A DNA stretch of 64,000 bases from Rhizodiscina lignyota (taxonomy: Eukaryota > Ascomycota > Dothideomycetes > Aulographales > Rhizodiscinaceae): assembly GCA_010015805.1 (NCBI GenBank), contig ML978125.1, positions 1,054,001-1,118,000 on the forward strand, in the 5' to 3' direction. The notes under the pieces are model-generated. The model did no database searches. It was not told the DNA's origin and saw only the letters and a program-made list of their open reading frames with translations. Position numbers and translations under genes: made by a program. Shown piece by piece: positions 20,738-32,873 of this stretch (positions are counted from its first letter, which is position 1; the number at the start of each line of letters is the position of its first letter).

Positions 20738-22762
20738 ATGCTCTCGACCCTTCGCAGAGGCCCTGCGTCTCTGCAACACCTTCTCCGCTATGCATCACAG
20801 GCCCCGAGCGCAGGCCGGTCCTCATGTAGGAGAATAGACGCGCTGCAGATTACTCGTCCAAATATTGTCATTCCACACATCCGAGCGTTCACCTACTCTG
20901 CACGATGGCGTCAAGAAGCAGCGGCAGCAGCATCACAAATCGAATCCTCAGACCCTCTCCTTGAGTTTCAAGAGCTCGAAAGCCGTGGCTTGGTGCACTC
21001 GTCGGTTATCCAGACAATTGTAAAGGATATGGGTCTCTCAAGAATGACGGACGTTCAAACGGCCACTATCAATGAAGCTCTAGCTGGGGACGACATGTGA
21101 GTTATGAACGCACCCACCATAGCTCAATGCTAATCAATTGCTAGTGTTGCACAAGCAAAAACTGGTACCGGCAAAACCATAGCCTTTTTGCTTCCAATTC
21201 TTCAAAAGATCATCGCCGAAGACCCAACTCTGGCCACTCGTGGTCCTCGCAGGCGGACAACACCGGACGACATCCGTGCCATAATCATCTCACCCACTCG
21301 CGAGCTTGCAGAACAAATAGCGGTAGAGGCCAGGCGTATAACAAAGAATACCGGCGTGATTGTGCAGTCTGCAGTAGGCGGGACACAGAAGAGTGCCATG
21401 CTGGCCCAAACACAGCGAGAAGGATGCCATATCCTCGTTGGTACCCCAGGCCGTCTCGCCGATCTGCTGCAGGATCCTTATAGCGAAATCCGCGCCCCGA
21501 AATTGAGCGTTTTCGTGCTTGACGAGGCTGATCGCCTGCTGGATGATGGGTTCTGGCCAGAAATCAAAAATATCGAATCATTACTCCCTGATCGTGAAGC
21601 GAACAACATCCAGACTATGATGTTCAGCGCTACAATCCCTCCAGACGTTGTCTCCGCTGTCAGATCAATATTGAAGCCTGGCTTTCGGTTTGTCAAATGC
21701 GTCCGGGATGATGAAGAGCCGACACACGAGCGAGTTCCGCAGAAGGTTGTGCGCACACTGGGTTTGGAGAACAACCTCCCTGCTCTCGTTGAACTATGCT
21801 TGCGCGAACTTGACAACAGCAAGGAGGATCCATCCAGCATGCCTTTCAAGGCTATCGTCTATTTCAATAGCACGGCCATGGTCCAGCTGGCAGAGGGGGT
21901 GCTCCAAAATCTGGGGAATAGGCGTGGACCAAGTCCACTTGGCCCTGCTAGGGTCTTCGGTATACATTCGAAGTTAGGCCAAGGTCAACGCACACGTGCT
22001 AGCGATGGATTTCGCCGTTCCACAAGTGGGATTCTGCTGAGCTCGGACGTAACTGCGCGAGGAATGGATTTCCCCAATGTCACACACGTTATTCAAATCG
22101 GTCCACCCCAGACTGCGGACGCCTACATTCATCGAATTGGTCGAACCGGTCGTGCAGGAAAGCCAGGAACTGGTTACCTTTTCGTCACACCAATAGAGGA
22201 GGCAGTAACCCGTCAGCGACTGGGCAGCTTACCATTACAGAAAGACGAATCATTAGCAGCTGCGTCGGTCGACATGACACAAGCAGGACAGATTCCTGCT
22301 AGGGTGGCGTCGATTTTGACGACTCTCTCTGACGCGCACCGTGGTGTTCCACGGGACGTTATGAGTGCAGCATATCGTTCTCTCATTGGTATTTTCGGTT
22401 ACGTCAATGACAAGGAGAGGGTAGTGGAAGCTATGAATACATATGCCCGATTTGGATGGGGCTTGAGTCAACCTCCGGCGCTATCAGCTATGTTGGTGCA
22501 AAAGCTTGGCCTGTCTCGCGTCCCCGGTATCGTCACTGACAATGGCATGGCGCGAGGAAGAGGAGCGGGAGACTATCAACGGGGTGGTATGGGCTCTCGC
22601 ATGGGCAGAGGCAGGGATTCTAGATCATCTGGAGGCGCACAAGGCGACGCCTTTGATCAAGCATTTGAAGGAGAACGAGATTTTGGACGACAGCGGGATT
22701 CTGGACGACAACGGAATTCGGGAGGCTTCCAGTCACGCCAAAGGCAACAGCCGCGGTGGTGA
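20738..22762 (+). CDS. mss116: Mitochondrial DEAD-box RNA helicase (Mss116/CYT-19 type)
   Basis: Exons 20738-21096 and 21145-22762 join over a 48-nt intron to 658 residues. The N-terminal ~60 residues are Arg/Ser/Ala-rich without acidic residues, as in a mitochondrial presequence. The core shows AKTGTGKT (about 122-129), PTRELA, TPGRLADLL, DEAD (about 245), SAT, TARGMD and HRIGRTGRAG. The C-terminus is Arg/Gly-rich (RGRGAGDYQRGGMGSRMGRG, then repeats of GRQR-S), expected for non-specific RNA binding. The family chaperones mitochondrial group I/II intron splicing and translation. The intron splits the codon just before motif I. Confidence 0.9.
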
Positions 22763-23528
22763 TGCTTGTAATATAGACGAACTTCTGGGGAGTGTGTGAT
22801 GATGGTTAGGTCTGCCATTGTTGTAGACCAGTTCATGGCATTCTGTACTATACAACAGTCAACGTCTGTCCAAAGCACGGCGCTATCAGAGTATTGGTCG
22901 GACAAGGGGACGCTGCAATGGCTGCAGGTTATCTCGGCGTTCGACGTATCAAAATTCTACTCATGTATTCGAATACTTAATATAGAGCGCGGTCACTGTC
23001 TTGTTTCTCCTTGGTCTGTTTGTGGAGATGGTTAACTCATGAATGATATTTCTGCACAATTCTAAAGATTGTCATCTCCATTCCAACGCCAGATAATTCA
23101 CACTAACGCTCGATTTTCCAGTGTCCAAGACTCATTTCTTTCTTTGTAATCTCGGTGCTAATCACTTCGCGTGTGCGACTTTTTATTGCGTGCTTTGATA
23201 TTCGTATTCGGAAACGGAAAGTTTAACATTTCCTGTCCATGAATTCTCAAGATCTAACAAGACATCGACGAAAACGCCACAGAAACAAAAGTCTATGTAT
23301 CTGGGTTCTTAGCCGGAGTGCGGCCATACTCTTAAGCCACGGACGAAATGCGCCAAATTCGCTAGTTGGGGGCGGCCTTGCGGCTTGATAAACTCTCCGT
23401 TTATGTCAGTCTGTGTGTACATAAAGTCACCGAGTTCATTCTAGTTTATGTTGAATTGATATTCGACGCTTGTCTTCTCTCAATTCTGATCTAGTCTCTA
23501 TTGCTCTTACCTCCGTACACCTTTCACG
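22763..23528. other. Intergenic, nothing recognised
   Basis: 766 bases of 3' flank and upstream region, AT-rich in the middle. No coding region, repeat or RNA gene was recognised. Confidence 0.4.
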
Positions 23529-24242
23529 ATGCCATCTCAAGAGCATATCCTCGTCCTCGGCGCGACTGGAGTCAGTGGTCTCATTTTCGTCAAACAAGTT
23601 CAGAAACTGCCCGAATCTTCAAGACCAAGGCTCACGCTGTACGTCCGCAGTCGAGCAAAATTGACCGAAGGGATAAAGTTGGATTCTTCGATCCGCACCT
23701 ACGAAGGCGCCCTAGACAATGAGAAAGCGCTGAGCGACGCAATGTCTGACGGCGTGACGACTGTCGTCTCTTTCCTTGGGGCATATCCATCTCTCAAAAG
23801 CTTTCTTCTACGGAGCAAAACGCCGCTGCCAATCACTGACGCAATGCCCACTATATTCTCTGCAATGCGATCGAACAACGTCAAGCGGATCTTTGTACTC
23901 TCAACCCCTGGAGGCTACAGAACGAAGGACGAGCCGCCACTCACTTGGTACTGGTACATCTTCGCCTATGTCATGCCGAAGCTTTTCGTTCCACAAGGTG
24001 GTGCAGAGATGCAGAACATCGCGGAGGTTACAGCCAAGCAGGACGACTTGGATTGGACGATTTACCGCGTGCCGCATCTCAATGAAGACGACGAGAACCG
24101 CAAAGTGATTGCCGGCCCTCTCGATCATGAATATAAGGGTACGATAGAGCTCTCAAGAGGGAGTCTGGGGAAATGGATTCTAAAGGAGATCGAAGAGAGA
24201 CAGTGGATTAAAGGTGTAGCAATGGTCTCCAATCCGTCCTGA
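23529..24242 (+). CDS. NAD(P)-binding NmrA-like reductase/epimerase
   Basis: Intronless, 237 residues. The N-terminus HILVLGATGVSGLIF holds the GxxGxxG dinucleotide-binding motif of the Rossmann fold; LTLYVRSRAKL gives the Arg that would bind the NADP phosphate; TTVVSFLGAYPSL and VKRIFVLSTPGGY are the next core strands. It belongs to the atypical short-chain dehydrogenase (NAD(P)H-binding/NmrA-like) group. Members act as oxidoreductases or redox-sensing regulators; substrate and role are not predictable. The start is preceded by a clean pyrimidine-rich leader. Confidence 0.82.
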   Translation: MPSQEHILVLGATGVSGLIFVKQVQKLPESSRPRLTLYVRSRAKLTEGIKLDSSIRTYEGALDNEKALSDAMSDGVTTVVSFLGAYPSLKSFLLRSKTPLPITDAMPTIFSAMRSNNVKRIFVLSTPGGYRTKDEPPLTWYWYIFAYVMPKLFVPQGGAEMQNIAEVTAKQDDLDWTIYRVPHLNEDDENRKVIAGPLDHEYKGTIELSRGSLGKWILKEIEERQWIKGVAMVSNPS

Positions 24243-24801
24243 CTAAGATATCTTCAGCCACGATGATTGATGATTTGGAGGTATATTGATTACAGGGAAG
24301 CATGCCAAAACCACAAGTTGTATTATTGCATGATGGACTTTGGACATGCATTGTGTCGTGTCTTAATTGGATATAGTGAGCATGCTGCAACGTTTTTAGC
24401 GCCTATTGTGTTATTCGGTAGTCTTGATATATGGAGGCAACTACAAGAGTTAAACTACTTAGGTACTGTTTTAATTCTTCATCTTCGTGATCTCCTGCAA
24501 GTTTGTAGATTAGATTGCCAAGAATGGAGTTAGCCTCGCGGATTGGAGTCCCTTTTGGAACTAAAAACTGCCTCGAAGCGCCACCAAATATTTGATCACG
24601 AGATTCACGCGCGGTCAGGCTGCATTTCGGATTTTGCCTCAACATGCCCTCCAAAGCCCTATTTTAATTTCCTCTCAGAGTTGCTGTCTCTCAAATCTGC
24701 CTTACCGATGAAAACATCAAAATATCTCCCGTCCCTCGAGGATTGGAGGCACAAATCCACTGACGTACTATTGAGCTAAAGCTACCTTTACCAATTGCGC
24801 A
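24243..24801. other. Intergenic, nothing recognised
   Basis: About 560 bases with short overlapping open frames only. No repeat or RNA gene seen. Confidence 0.4.
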
Positions 24802-25464
24802 ATGGATACTAGCATCTCGCCACAATCAAGTAACCCAGAAAATGAAGCCGACGAGAAGGGGGCGCTCGTACCAAACCGGTTCTTCTTCATCACACCACAC
24901 TGGGGCTGGACAAATAACATCACGGTCTCGGACCTGACTGACCACATGAGCGCAGAGTTTGGAACGGAGGAATTCACCAAGGAAGCCAAGGAGATTGTGA
25001 AGGCCTCCGCACCAGATCCATACCTCACTGCCTCAAAGTCGAAATGGTATTCGAGGCATCGCTCAATATGCTTGCCAGGACAAAGCGAGGATCCCATCGC
25101 GGAGTGGAAAGCGGGTATTCATTCCGGGAGCAAGTCGTTCATTTCATTCCCTCCCTCTTCGCCTGTCTCAAGCCATAACATCACATTGAAGGCGCTCCGA
25201 TTCTGCGGAAGAGACGAGGGGTTTGTTCTGGACAGCATTCCGTACGTCTGGAAAGTGAAGAACTGGACGAGCAAGAAGTTCAAGCTGTGCAAGAAACTGA
25301 GAGGGCAGGAGCAAGAGATTGGAAGATACTGGCCGTCTGTGACTTTCGCCAGTGGCGGCATTCTGGTTCTCGATACAGACGAAGTGAACGATGTGGTTGG
25401 CATTGTTACATGCTTGGTCATGCTGTGGAAGGCTAGGCAGCGACATGCGGAGAGACATGGATGA
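24802..25464 (+). CDS. Hypothetical protein, possibly tubby/LURP-like fold
   Basis: Intronless, 220 residues. A polar N-terminus is followed by a beta-rich body with many aromatic residues (NRFFFITPHWGW, VLDSIPYVWKVKNWTSKKF, GRYWPSVTFASGGILVLD) and a C-terminal hydrophobic helix (VVGIVTCLVMLWKARQRH). The alternating beta pattern with a final hydrophobic helix resembles fungal tubby/LURP-like proteins, but this is from style only. There is no signal peptide. Function unknown. Confidence 0.65.
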   Translation: MDTSISPQSSNPENEADEKGALVPNRFFFITPHWGWTNNITVSDLTDHMSAEFGTEEFTKEAKEIVKASAPDPYLTASKSKWYSRHRSICLPGQSEDPIAEWKAGIHSGSKSFISFPPSSPVSSHNITLKALRFCGRDEGFVLDSIPYVWKVKNWTSKKFKLCKKLRGQEQEIGRYWPSVTFASGGILVLDTDEVNDVVGIVTCLVMLWKARQRHAERHG

Positions 25465-25980
25465 ATTTACGAAAAGAACCCCCGGCGTTCTGGGTTGAAT
25501 TTAATACAGAATTACAGATCAGGAATCGGAAAACCATGTTCGACATCGATTCAATGCTCGACGATTGATAACGAAGTGTCTTATTTCGCGGCCATTCTGA
25601 AAGCGGAAGGAAGCCCGCAATTGCACTGTAACCAACAAATCAATGCAATTACCGTTGGAGCGTGCTCCATTGACGCTGTTGACTTTGCGAAAATCCAGAT
25701 ATCAAGCACTGCGCCAGCCCGTGAAGCTTTATACCCGACTGCCTTGTGTCTTATACGAGTAACGTATATGCATGCCCTTCTCAGAGCCACTCGACACGCA
25801 GACTATATATAGGGAGCCTCATGTGTGACAAACGCGTGGCCGCTAGGCAAGCTGTAAGGCCAAAGGGCGAGAAGCTCTTACACTTCAAAGCAAGCGAGAC
25901 TATCTCTGAATGTTAGCTCTACGTTCTTCGGGGTGTGTATAACAATAACATACTGTTGAAAATATTGTACTCTTTACTGG
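25465..25980. other. Intergenic between convergent genes
   Basis: 516 bases between two genes converging on it. No terminator motif or repeat is clear. Confidence 0.4.
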
Positions 25981-26603
25981 TTATAGAGGCTGCACATCGC
26001 AGCTGTCCGGTGCGTCATCCCGTGGATTGAACTGACTCCAAGGATTGTCTGCTTCAGATACCCAGCGAACCAAAGGGTAATCGATAGGAATGATCCCTTC
26101 AGGCATGGGCTTCCGCTTATTCTGGTTTCCTCCTCTTAGCGCACTCGACGAATTTGACCGTTTGGGGTTGTCATCATCTTCTAATTTGGGAGGGTCTGGC
26201 AGATGACTGCCGCTCTGACGAGTGTCTTGTTCTACGCTCTGGTCGTTGGCCTTCTGTTGAGTTCCGCAGCCCATCGTATTCAAGGACATAAACGCTTGCT
26301 TAAGGTGAGTTAGCGGTGTCTACGTCAATGACTGGAGCAAACACTCACAGATTCCGTTTTGCTTCCGACAGTGCTCTTGTTGGAGTCAATGAACAACAAT
26401 GCTGAGTCGCTTGACTTCTCTTCGGTGCTGGCTCTCATGATTTCCGAGGTGGTTAAGTCTTGCTTGAATGTATATTAGGACTGTCAACGTTGAGAGACAC
26501 GTTCAATACGTACAGACAAATTCTCTGCTCCAGCTGTTGTGTTCCGAGACGCCGACGAAGATGCCTGCTTGTTTATCTTACTCGACTCTGTGCCAGAGTC
26601 CAT
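25981..26603 (-). CDS. Hypothetical Ser-rich protein
   Basis: Exons 26514-26603, 26349-26462 and 25981-26298 join through two phase-0 introns of 51 and 50 nt to 173 residues. The protein is Ser/Thr/Asp-rich with a basic patch (GGNQNKRKPMPEG) and a C-terminal aromatic block (YPLVRWVSEADNPWSQF). No domain is recognised. The frame stays open upstream of the ATG for about 120 bases and contains KKRSRS and SRKKTK, so the gene may start further upstream in another exon. Confidence 0.55.
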
Positions 26604-28559
26604 TTTGGTCTTCTTTCGGCTTATATTTGTAGTAGTTGATCGGCTACGTTTCTTGGTGATAGGCCTAATCGGAAAAGTCCCATCGAGCGTTGATTGTGGA
26701 AATGTATGAGTGGAGGATAAGGAGGTCTATCATCTAATGACGGGAGAGCTCTCAACATTCCGCACGGAGTGTGAGTTGGTGAAATTGCGACCTCATCCAA
26801 CCTGAAACAACTGCAGGTGACAAAAGAACACGATTGTAGAAACGAGGAACACTCTGGCCAACCAAGAAATGTTGGGCAGTAGTAGAGAGAAATGCCATCG
26901 CCCCCAGGTTATACGCATCCTGGAGTCCTAGTATTCACCGCATGGCCGCCCGGTTACACGGACGGTTGAAACGATCACAGACGTGCTCGAGCACACCAGC
27001 ATCTCGAGCTTGGATTGTTTTCCTCAAGCCACCGCGATAAGCAACAGAGACGTCACGAAAGCACATCGGGGAGATCTGACAGAATAGAAGCAAGAGAACA
27101 GATGACAATCGCGTCCAACCTGGGTCTCGCTTCCCCCGGCGACGAGGGACAGCCTTTGGCGGCAAACCCGAACCTACGTCTGTATCCTCCGTCAGAAGAA
27201 ACGAAACTCTGGACAGGTGACGTCCCTGCGGTTGTGCTCCCGAAGACTCGGACTCCAGGATGAGTAACGATGCCCTAGTCTCTGGATGGGAGCGATCGTT
27301 GCCCCGATCCCTCTCCCTTGCCCTTCTCTGCATCTTCCAGAAGGCCAGCTCAGCCGGGGTCAGCGGGCCGTGTGTTTCAGCAGTCGCTAGAGTTCGTCAT
27401 TTAGCGAGTAATGGAGCGTCTTGGGGGATCCCGGGGAATACGGAGCTGCTACTATCATGGACAAAGTCCATCAAAGCCAAAGGGGCTGCCGAACAAACTG
27501 CTACCAGTCCGTGCCAGGAACCAGAACAAAGGAATGTGGTACGCCGTACACGAAAAGCTGTCAGATCCGTTTGTGTTAACAAGTTCCTACGCCAGGCCGA
27601 ATATGGTGCAGAGAGCTGGGCTGGGTTTCCGGTGAAAGGGCGGCTCTTCCAAATGCTTGCTTCATCTGGCGAGATGCCCATGACGCCCCGTCACGATTCT
27701 TGAGTTTGGTTGCCGCAGCAAGGTAGGAGAGCCCAGAGGGTAGCGTATATGCGATCTTCGAGGACGGTTGTTAGACGCGTCCCCATTCCAATTGCGACCC
27801 TGAACCAGCTGTGGTCGAGCAGCCACGGCGGTTGGACGATGGATGAAGGTCAACCGGTCAATTCGACTAAGCTCGATACGGCAGCATTCGAGAAGGGCGG
27901 GAGAAGGCTGCAGTAGCGCGTCGCAGCCCATCCCTGTCTCATCCTCGTCGATTTCGCACACCACTTGTCTTCCTTCATCCCATGCTCTTTGGCTCGTGCG
28001 AACTCGTCTTTGCTCAGCTTTACAAGGTTCACTCATGCTGTGCTCATCAGCGAATGTGAATAAGGCTGAGTAAACCGAGTTTCTACGGAGCAATGCTGAT
28101 GCCGACCTGGACTCATCAGAGAGAACAACAGATCTGGATCGCAATCATCGGCGTCGGGCCAGCTGTTCTCGTCGACAGCCTTGTTGGCCCGGAAGCCGGG
28201 GCAACCCTCTCAGATCTCGTATCCTGGAGGCTGGAAATGGCCCAGGGGGGCTGCACGGGCTGCCTGTTAGCATTGCGAATTTTCCAAAAGTTGGCGACTG
28301 CATGCGGGCGTGCATCACTAAGTTAGGGAAAGGCTGCCCACCCGGGGGCCTTCAATGGGAACTCGGGCTTCAGTTACGGAGTCCATTCAAAAATTCATGA
28401 TTGGCCAGAAAGTGCTCCCCGGCAAAGTGTCTGCTAGGATGAAGACCTCGAGGTCATTAACGATAGACCGATCTCTCCTTAGGTAGATTGCATATGCAAA
28501 CGGCTTAAGCTGCTTGAGCAGATTTTTATTCTATCATCTCAGATCAACACACACCGTCA
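26604..28559. other. Gene-poor 2-kb block, no gene recognised
   Basis: Many short open frames occur on both strands between 26,930 and 28,330, in a locally GC-richer stretch. None resembles a known family and none has convincing splice sites. I see no terminal repeats. Confidence 0.4.
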
Positions 28560-29790
28560 TCAAGTCAAACGGAACTCCTCATTCATCGCAGGCCCCTCAT
28601 ATTGCGTGCCGCCCTTAATCCCACCTTCAGCCTTACTGATCCACCTAGTAAACAGCCCCTCCACTTCCGCGAGAACCACCTCCGCCGTCACAGTCGCTTC
28701 CAGAATCCCCTCTTTCCCCAAATCAACAGTGATATTAAAGCCCGTAGGATCGCCATCACCCGCATGCGGTGGAAACTCATCGTTGGCGCCGAACGGCACC
28801 ACTGTGTTGCTACCCTTCTCCGCTACGATGATGGCGCCATTGGCCGCAACGTAAGAGCTCACATGCTCAACGCCGGAGAGGTCGAAGACGTCGAACCACA
28901 CGAGCGTGTACGGGCCGAGTTGCGTCAAGCCCCAGTAGTATGAGGAGAATATGGAGAGGAACGGTGCTGGTGACCAATTCTGGTTGCTCTTGTCAGAATG
29001 TGGTCGATATCAAATATCCAATACTTCACTTACATGGTCTTGGTATCCAATGCCAGTGAACTCGACAGGAGTACCTTGAATGTTCACTTTCACATTCGCC
29101 GTCGCGCCTGGAACCGCATTTTCCCATCCGAGATTAGGTGCCACCTCGAGAGTTTGACCTGGCTCAACAGGTGAGAAAGGATAGTGTGGTGGCGCTATCT
29201 ATGCGGAGGTAGAGAGGTCAGTCTAAAGCCCACCTTAAGAGCAGTGTGAGTATGTGACTGACCGCCGTAATAGATATGGAGCCGGACACATCATCAGCAG
29301 TGTCTTGGATAGTTATTTTGCTGCCTTTCGAAGTGGACGAGAACGAATATCCAGTGCCTTTTCAATTACCCGTCAAGTCTCCCGTCGAGCTCGTAATCAC
29401 AGCCTCTGACGCAGCAAGTTCCGTTGAAAAGCTGGTTCCATTCGGAAACGTGATTTGTACAAGCACCGTATCAACGCTTCCGGAGTCTCCAACAAATTCG
29501 AAGCCGTCTTCCGTCGTAGTGAAGAATGTAACAGTAGCTGAAGCGTTGAGATCAGGTGAGACGGCAGCGAAGAACCAAAACTCCGGGGTGGTGTCGTTGA
29601 CTGCTGAGAGTTTGGGGAAGTTGATTGGCGTATTGTCAGAGACTGTCTGGACCGTCACTGGTCCAGTAACTGTCGTGGAAGGAATGATTCTAGTAGTAGA
29701 AGGTATAGAAGAGGCATTTACTCCACAAAAAATGGCAATGAGTACATGCGAGAGGAGGAAGAACGAGTAGTGAGGCTTTGAATGGGCCAT
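28560..29790 (-). pseudogene. Secreted Diels-Alderase/CrtC (lipocalin-type) family gene, frame interrupted
   Basis: Exons 29263-29790, 29034-29198 and 28560-28979 would give about 370 codons. The N-terminus is a signal peptide (hydrophobic FFLLSHVLIAIFCGVNAS). The body is the beta-rich double-lipocalin fold seen in fungal Diels-Alderases and hydroxyneurosporene-synthase-like proteins; FTGIGYQDHNWSPAPF matches their conserved G-Y-x-D-x-N-W block. At codon 143 (29362-29364) a TGA lies in frame between two well-formed parts of the domain, too close to any splice signal to be removed as an intron. The gene may be dead, read through, or a sequence error. No other secondary-metabolism gene is nearby, so a role cannot be assigned. 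Confidence 0.65.
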
Positions 29791-31060
29791 CTTGTATAGA
29801 ATAGAGAACGACAAGTTGATCAACACCAATGGCTAGGCATCAGACAGTTAAAGAGCGACGTACTATGGTACTAGCGGCATAAGAAAATGGATGTTAAATA
29901 TTTATATATCATACTGAAGACATGTTGCGCGGCTAGGTCATGGGGAGAAGCGTGCGACTCGCGAGAAGCTTCCTAAGGTCCTCGCGGCTTGTACTCCATA
30001 AGTGGGTTATTACTGGCCTGAACACTCGAAAAAGGGCGATTAATAATGTTAAGGGGAAAGATAGCCTAGTAAATAACCTTGAACTTACCATATCAACCCT
30101 GGTTTAAGTCCACTGTCCGGGTGGTTCTTTACGATCACGTAAGACGTCAGCGAGTCATTTACCATGGAAATTGGAGAAAACACCAGGTCATGGAGCAGTG
30201 AATTCGGGAGCTTCAGATCCTCTTTTCAGTATTAACCCAGATTGAGGACCAAATCCGTTCGCTGACACGATGATGTGCGAAGATTCCATGAATCCAATTG
30301 GCTTTCTATTGGCGTCGCGATTAGCCCGAACTCTTTTCAGGTTTTTGATTAGGCATATCTCAAATGTTTGGATAAAGGGATATATAGATAGCCTTCCGCA
30401 TTGAGACCGTCATGAAGCTTTGGAATTACTAGTTGAAAGGAAGGTCCGATGCTGGGCTAGGAAGTGATTTGGATGGGTCGAGCCTCTCACAGAACAATCG
30501 GATCCTTGATATATCCCGAAATGCTTCTCATTCGCCCTGTTGTCTTAAATCTCCAGTCTCTAACAGGCGAAACTCTTCGGAGAAGTGCCATTACAGTGGG
30601 GCATAGGCGGCGGCGTCGATGGGATGGCTGTGGTGACAGTTGTAGTAGACTGATTGTTGACATTGGGTACTGAGAAGAGAGAACCTTAGAACCGTGATAA
30701 GAGATGCTCTGCGGTATATACACAGTGCCTTTTCCGCAAGAGCGTGTGCAAATCAAACGCCAAATTGTTCCGGCAATTCTCCCTGCTATTGGAGACACCC
30801 AGAGCGCCGAGCTGAAACGTCAAAAGCCATTGGGAAATACTCTTGTCGGCATGAACAAGATGCTTCCACTGCCATTTCTTCTTGTCGCCTAAAACTCGAC
30901 TGCAAAATCAAAGAACTCCCTAGACAAAGCGACGGAATGGGTCGCGTGCACCGGAGATTCATGCCTTTTCTGTTGGTACGTCTTCATGAAACCGTCTTCT
31001 CGTACATAGGATCGGAGCGCATTGAAGGAGAGAAGGAGATGTTTCTCATCGTCCAGATCG
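29791..31060. other. Intergenic, no gene recognised
   Basis: 1.27 kb with only short overlapping open frames. AT-rich around 29,880-30,100. Nothing recognisable. Confidence 0.4.
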
Positions 31061-31602
31061 TCAGTGTTGGGGTGGCTGGTAATTGATCGGTCGCCTAGCG
31101 TAAGCAGGTAAGGTTAGAGAAGTAACTGTTCTGCCTCTCATGTGCTCCAGATGACACTCACTTGAACAGCAGGATATGAGGTTCCGGCTCATGCACCTCA
31201 TAGTGCTCCCATCCCAGACTCTGCGTTATGCCCAGCGCGCGCCATTCCTCCTCCCACAGCAACTTTAGCGTTCCCCTCGAGCCGTCGAAGTACTCCTTGG
31301 GGATCGCCTTCAGCATCTGCTTGGGGAGTTGGACGTGACGGTACTCAAACTCGCTGTCGGAGTATCTGCGGGGTGATACGTTAGCCCTAATGTTGCATGG
31401 TGGTTTGTTGTCGTCAGATGTCGCGTGATGCGGTAGTGTACCAGGCTGCCAGGCAAATGTTGACCAGTATAGAGCAAGAATATACATACCGCGCAGAGTA
31501 ATGGATCGCGTCGATGAACTCCTCGAGCTTCTCTTTTTCCACATCGCTGAGCGGCCGAGGCTTCTTGTTGCGACGGGTGAAATCAATGTCCAAGTTCATC
31601 AT
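31061..31602 (-). CDS. cks1: Cyclin-dependent kinase regulatory subunit Cks1
   Basis: Exons 31490-31602, 31162-31365 and 31061-31094 give 116 residues. The core [45 protein letters not shown] and [11 protein letters not shown] is diagnostic; HxPEPH is the beta-hinge that controls domain swapping. The last exon (34 nt, after a GTGAGT donor and TAG acceptor) supplies [10 protein letters not shown], the conserved fungal ending; without it the frame stops artificially inside the donor. Cks1 binds Cdk1 and phosphothreonine substrates and promotes multisite phosphorylation. Two adjacent ATGs (31602, 31599) could start it. Confidence 0.95.
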
Positions 31603-32873
31603 GTTTGTTGCTGCGAGAGTTGATCTCGCGTACGGTCAGGGATACGGCGCGTTGCAGATCGTTTGCACGACGTCGGCGACGCTGGGAGACGAATGTGACG
31701 CGAAGAATGTTGTTGTTTGTCAAGGACTCGGCGGAAGGCTGAACGTTGGGGCAATGCAGGAGGTGGCTGGCGGGGTATTGTTGATGTGGAAGTGGGATGT
31801 TTGGGGAAGACGCGCTCGCGGCAGCGCCTAGTTTACACGTGAAGGAGGCACTAGTGCTAGCGCGAAAGCGATACAAATAGGCTCCCGTCGTCTTCTGCCC
31901 AGAGGCAATTGAGGACTTCAAGTCGAAAGGTAGGACAAACGTCGCGTGCGGATGACCTCAAAAAGTTTACAGGCTCGTATGCAGCATGCACGTGGAGATG
32001 TTTTTGAACAGTTCCTGACTCGGGAGCCGGACCGGACAAAGGTCCAAAGCCGTGCACACCGACGTCAGGTCGTCTCGCATTGACTGGCGATCGCCATCTT
32101 ATTTCTAGCCTGAAATTGAAGGCATTCGCTTCTGGACATTAATATTTGATGTCCGACATAGATAAGAAGGATTTATTATATCAATTTGGTGAAGTTAAGG
32201 GGGTGCCTATATCCACTCGAATGGTTCTTAAGCCATGCCGCTCCATTCTGACAACCACGCTTGAGAACAACTGATGTCAAGGCGAGGTCTCGATAGTGTA
32301 TGCAACCCCTGCAAGTTACATATACAACTAGTTAGTATTATGGCTCTTCACTGCAGATATTGGGAAGCTTGGACATTGTATAAGTCAACTCAAGTGCGCA
32401 ATGTATTCACAACTGTGAGCTAGGTAGGTAAAGAGTAGATACAGAGCAATTGCCGTTTATTGCAGCAAAAAGACTTGCAACAGACAAAAGAGAGAGCCCG
32501 ATCCATGTTGCCATTCTTTGGTAGTTTTGCATCTCATCGTTAAAAGAGTGTGTCGGGAGACCGAAGTACTCCCCTTCCTCTCGCCCATTCTTGTAAAACT
32601 CGCAGCTGCCGCCATCAAACTCCATTTTCCTTTATGGCGCCAGTATTCCATTCCACATGGGAAGGAAAATGCTAAATAGTAAATTAAGTATGCACAAGAA
32701 GTGAATAAAGGCATGATCGGAAATGATCAACACGTCGGAGATCGATGTACGCCGTCGTGTCTGCAAATGCACGACACCATTCAGATGAATCCCAGAAGAT
32801 GCAGAGACCTGTTGGTTCCGTGTAGACGTCTGAGACGCCGAAGGGAGCACAGCTCAACACTCGCACCCCACAG
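31603..32873. other. Intergenic, no gene recognised
   Basis: 1.27 kb between Cks1 (upstream side) and the next minus-strand gene's 3' end. Short open frames only. Confidence 0.4.

Noticed and set aside
28560-29790. TGA read as tryptophan in this organism
   Set aside because: Most intact genes here (polo kinase, FAH, Cks1, prefoldin 2, hapC, cmc2) end in TGA, so it is a normal stop.
23529-29790. Secondary-metabolite gene cluster (NmrA-like reductase plus Diels-Alderase-like gene)
   Set aside because: The two are 5 kb apart, separated by unknown genes and a gene-poor block, and no synthase, P450, transporter or regulator is present.
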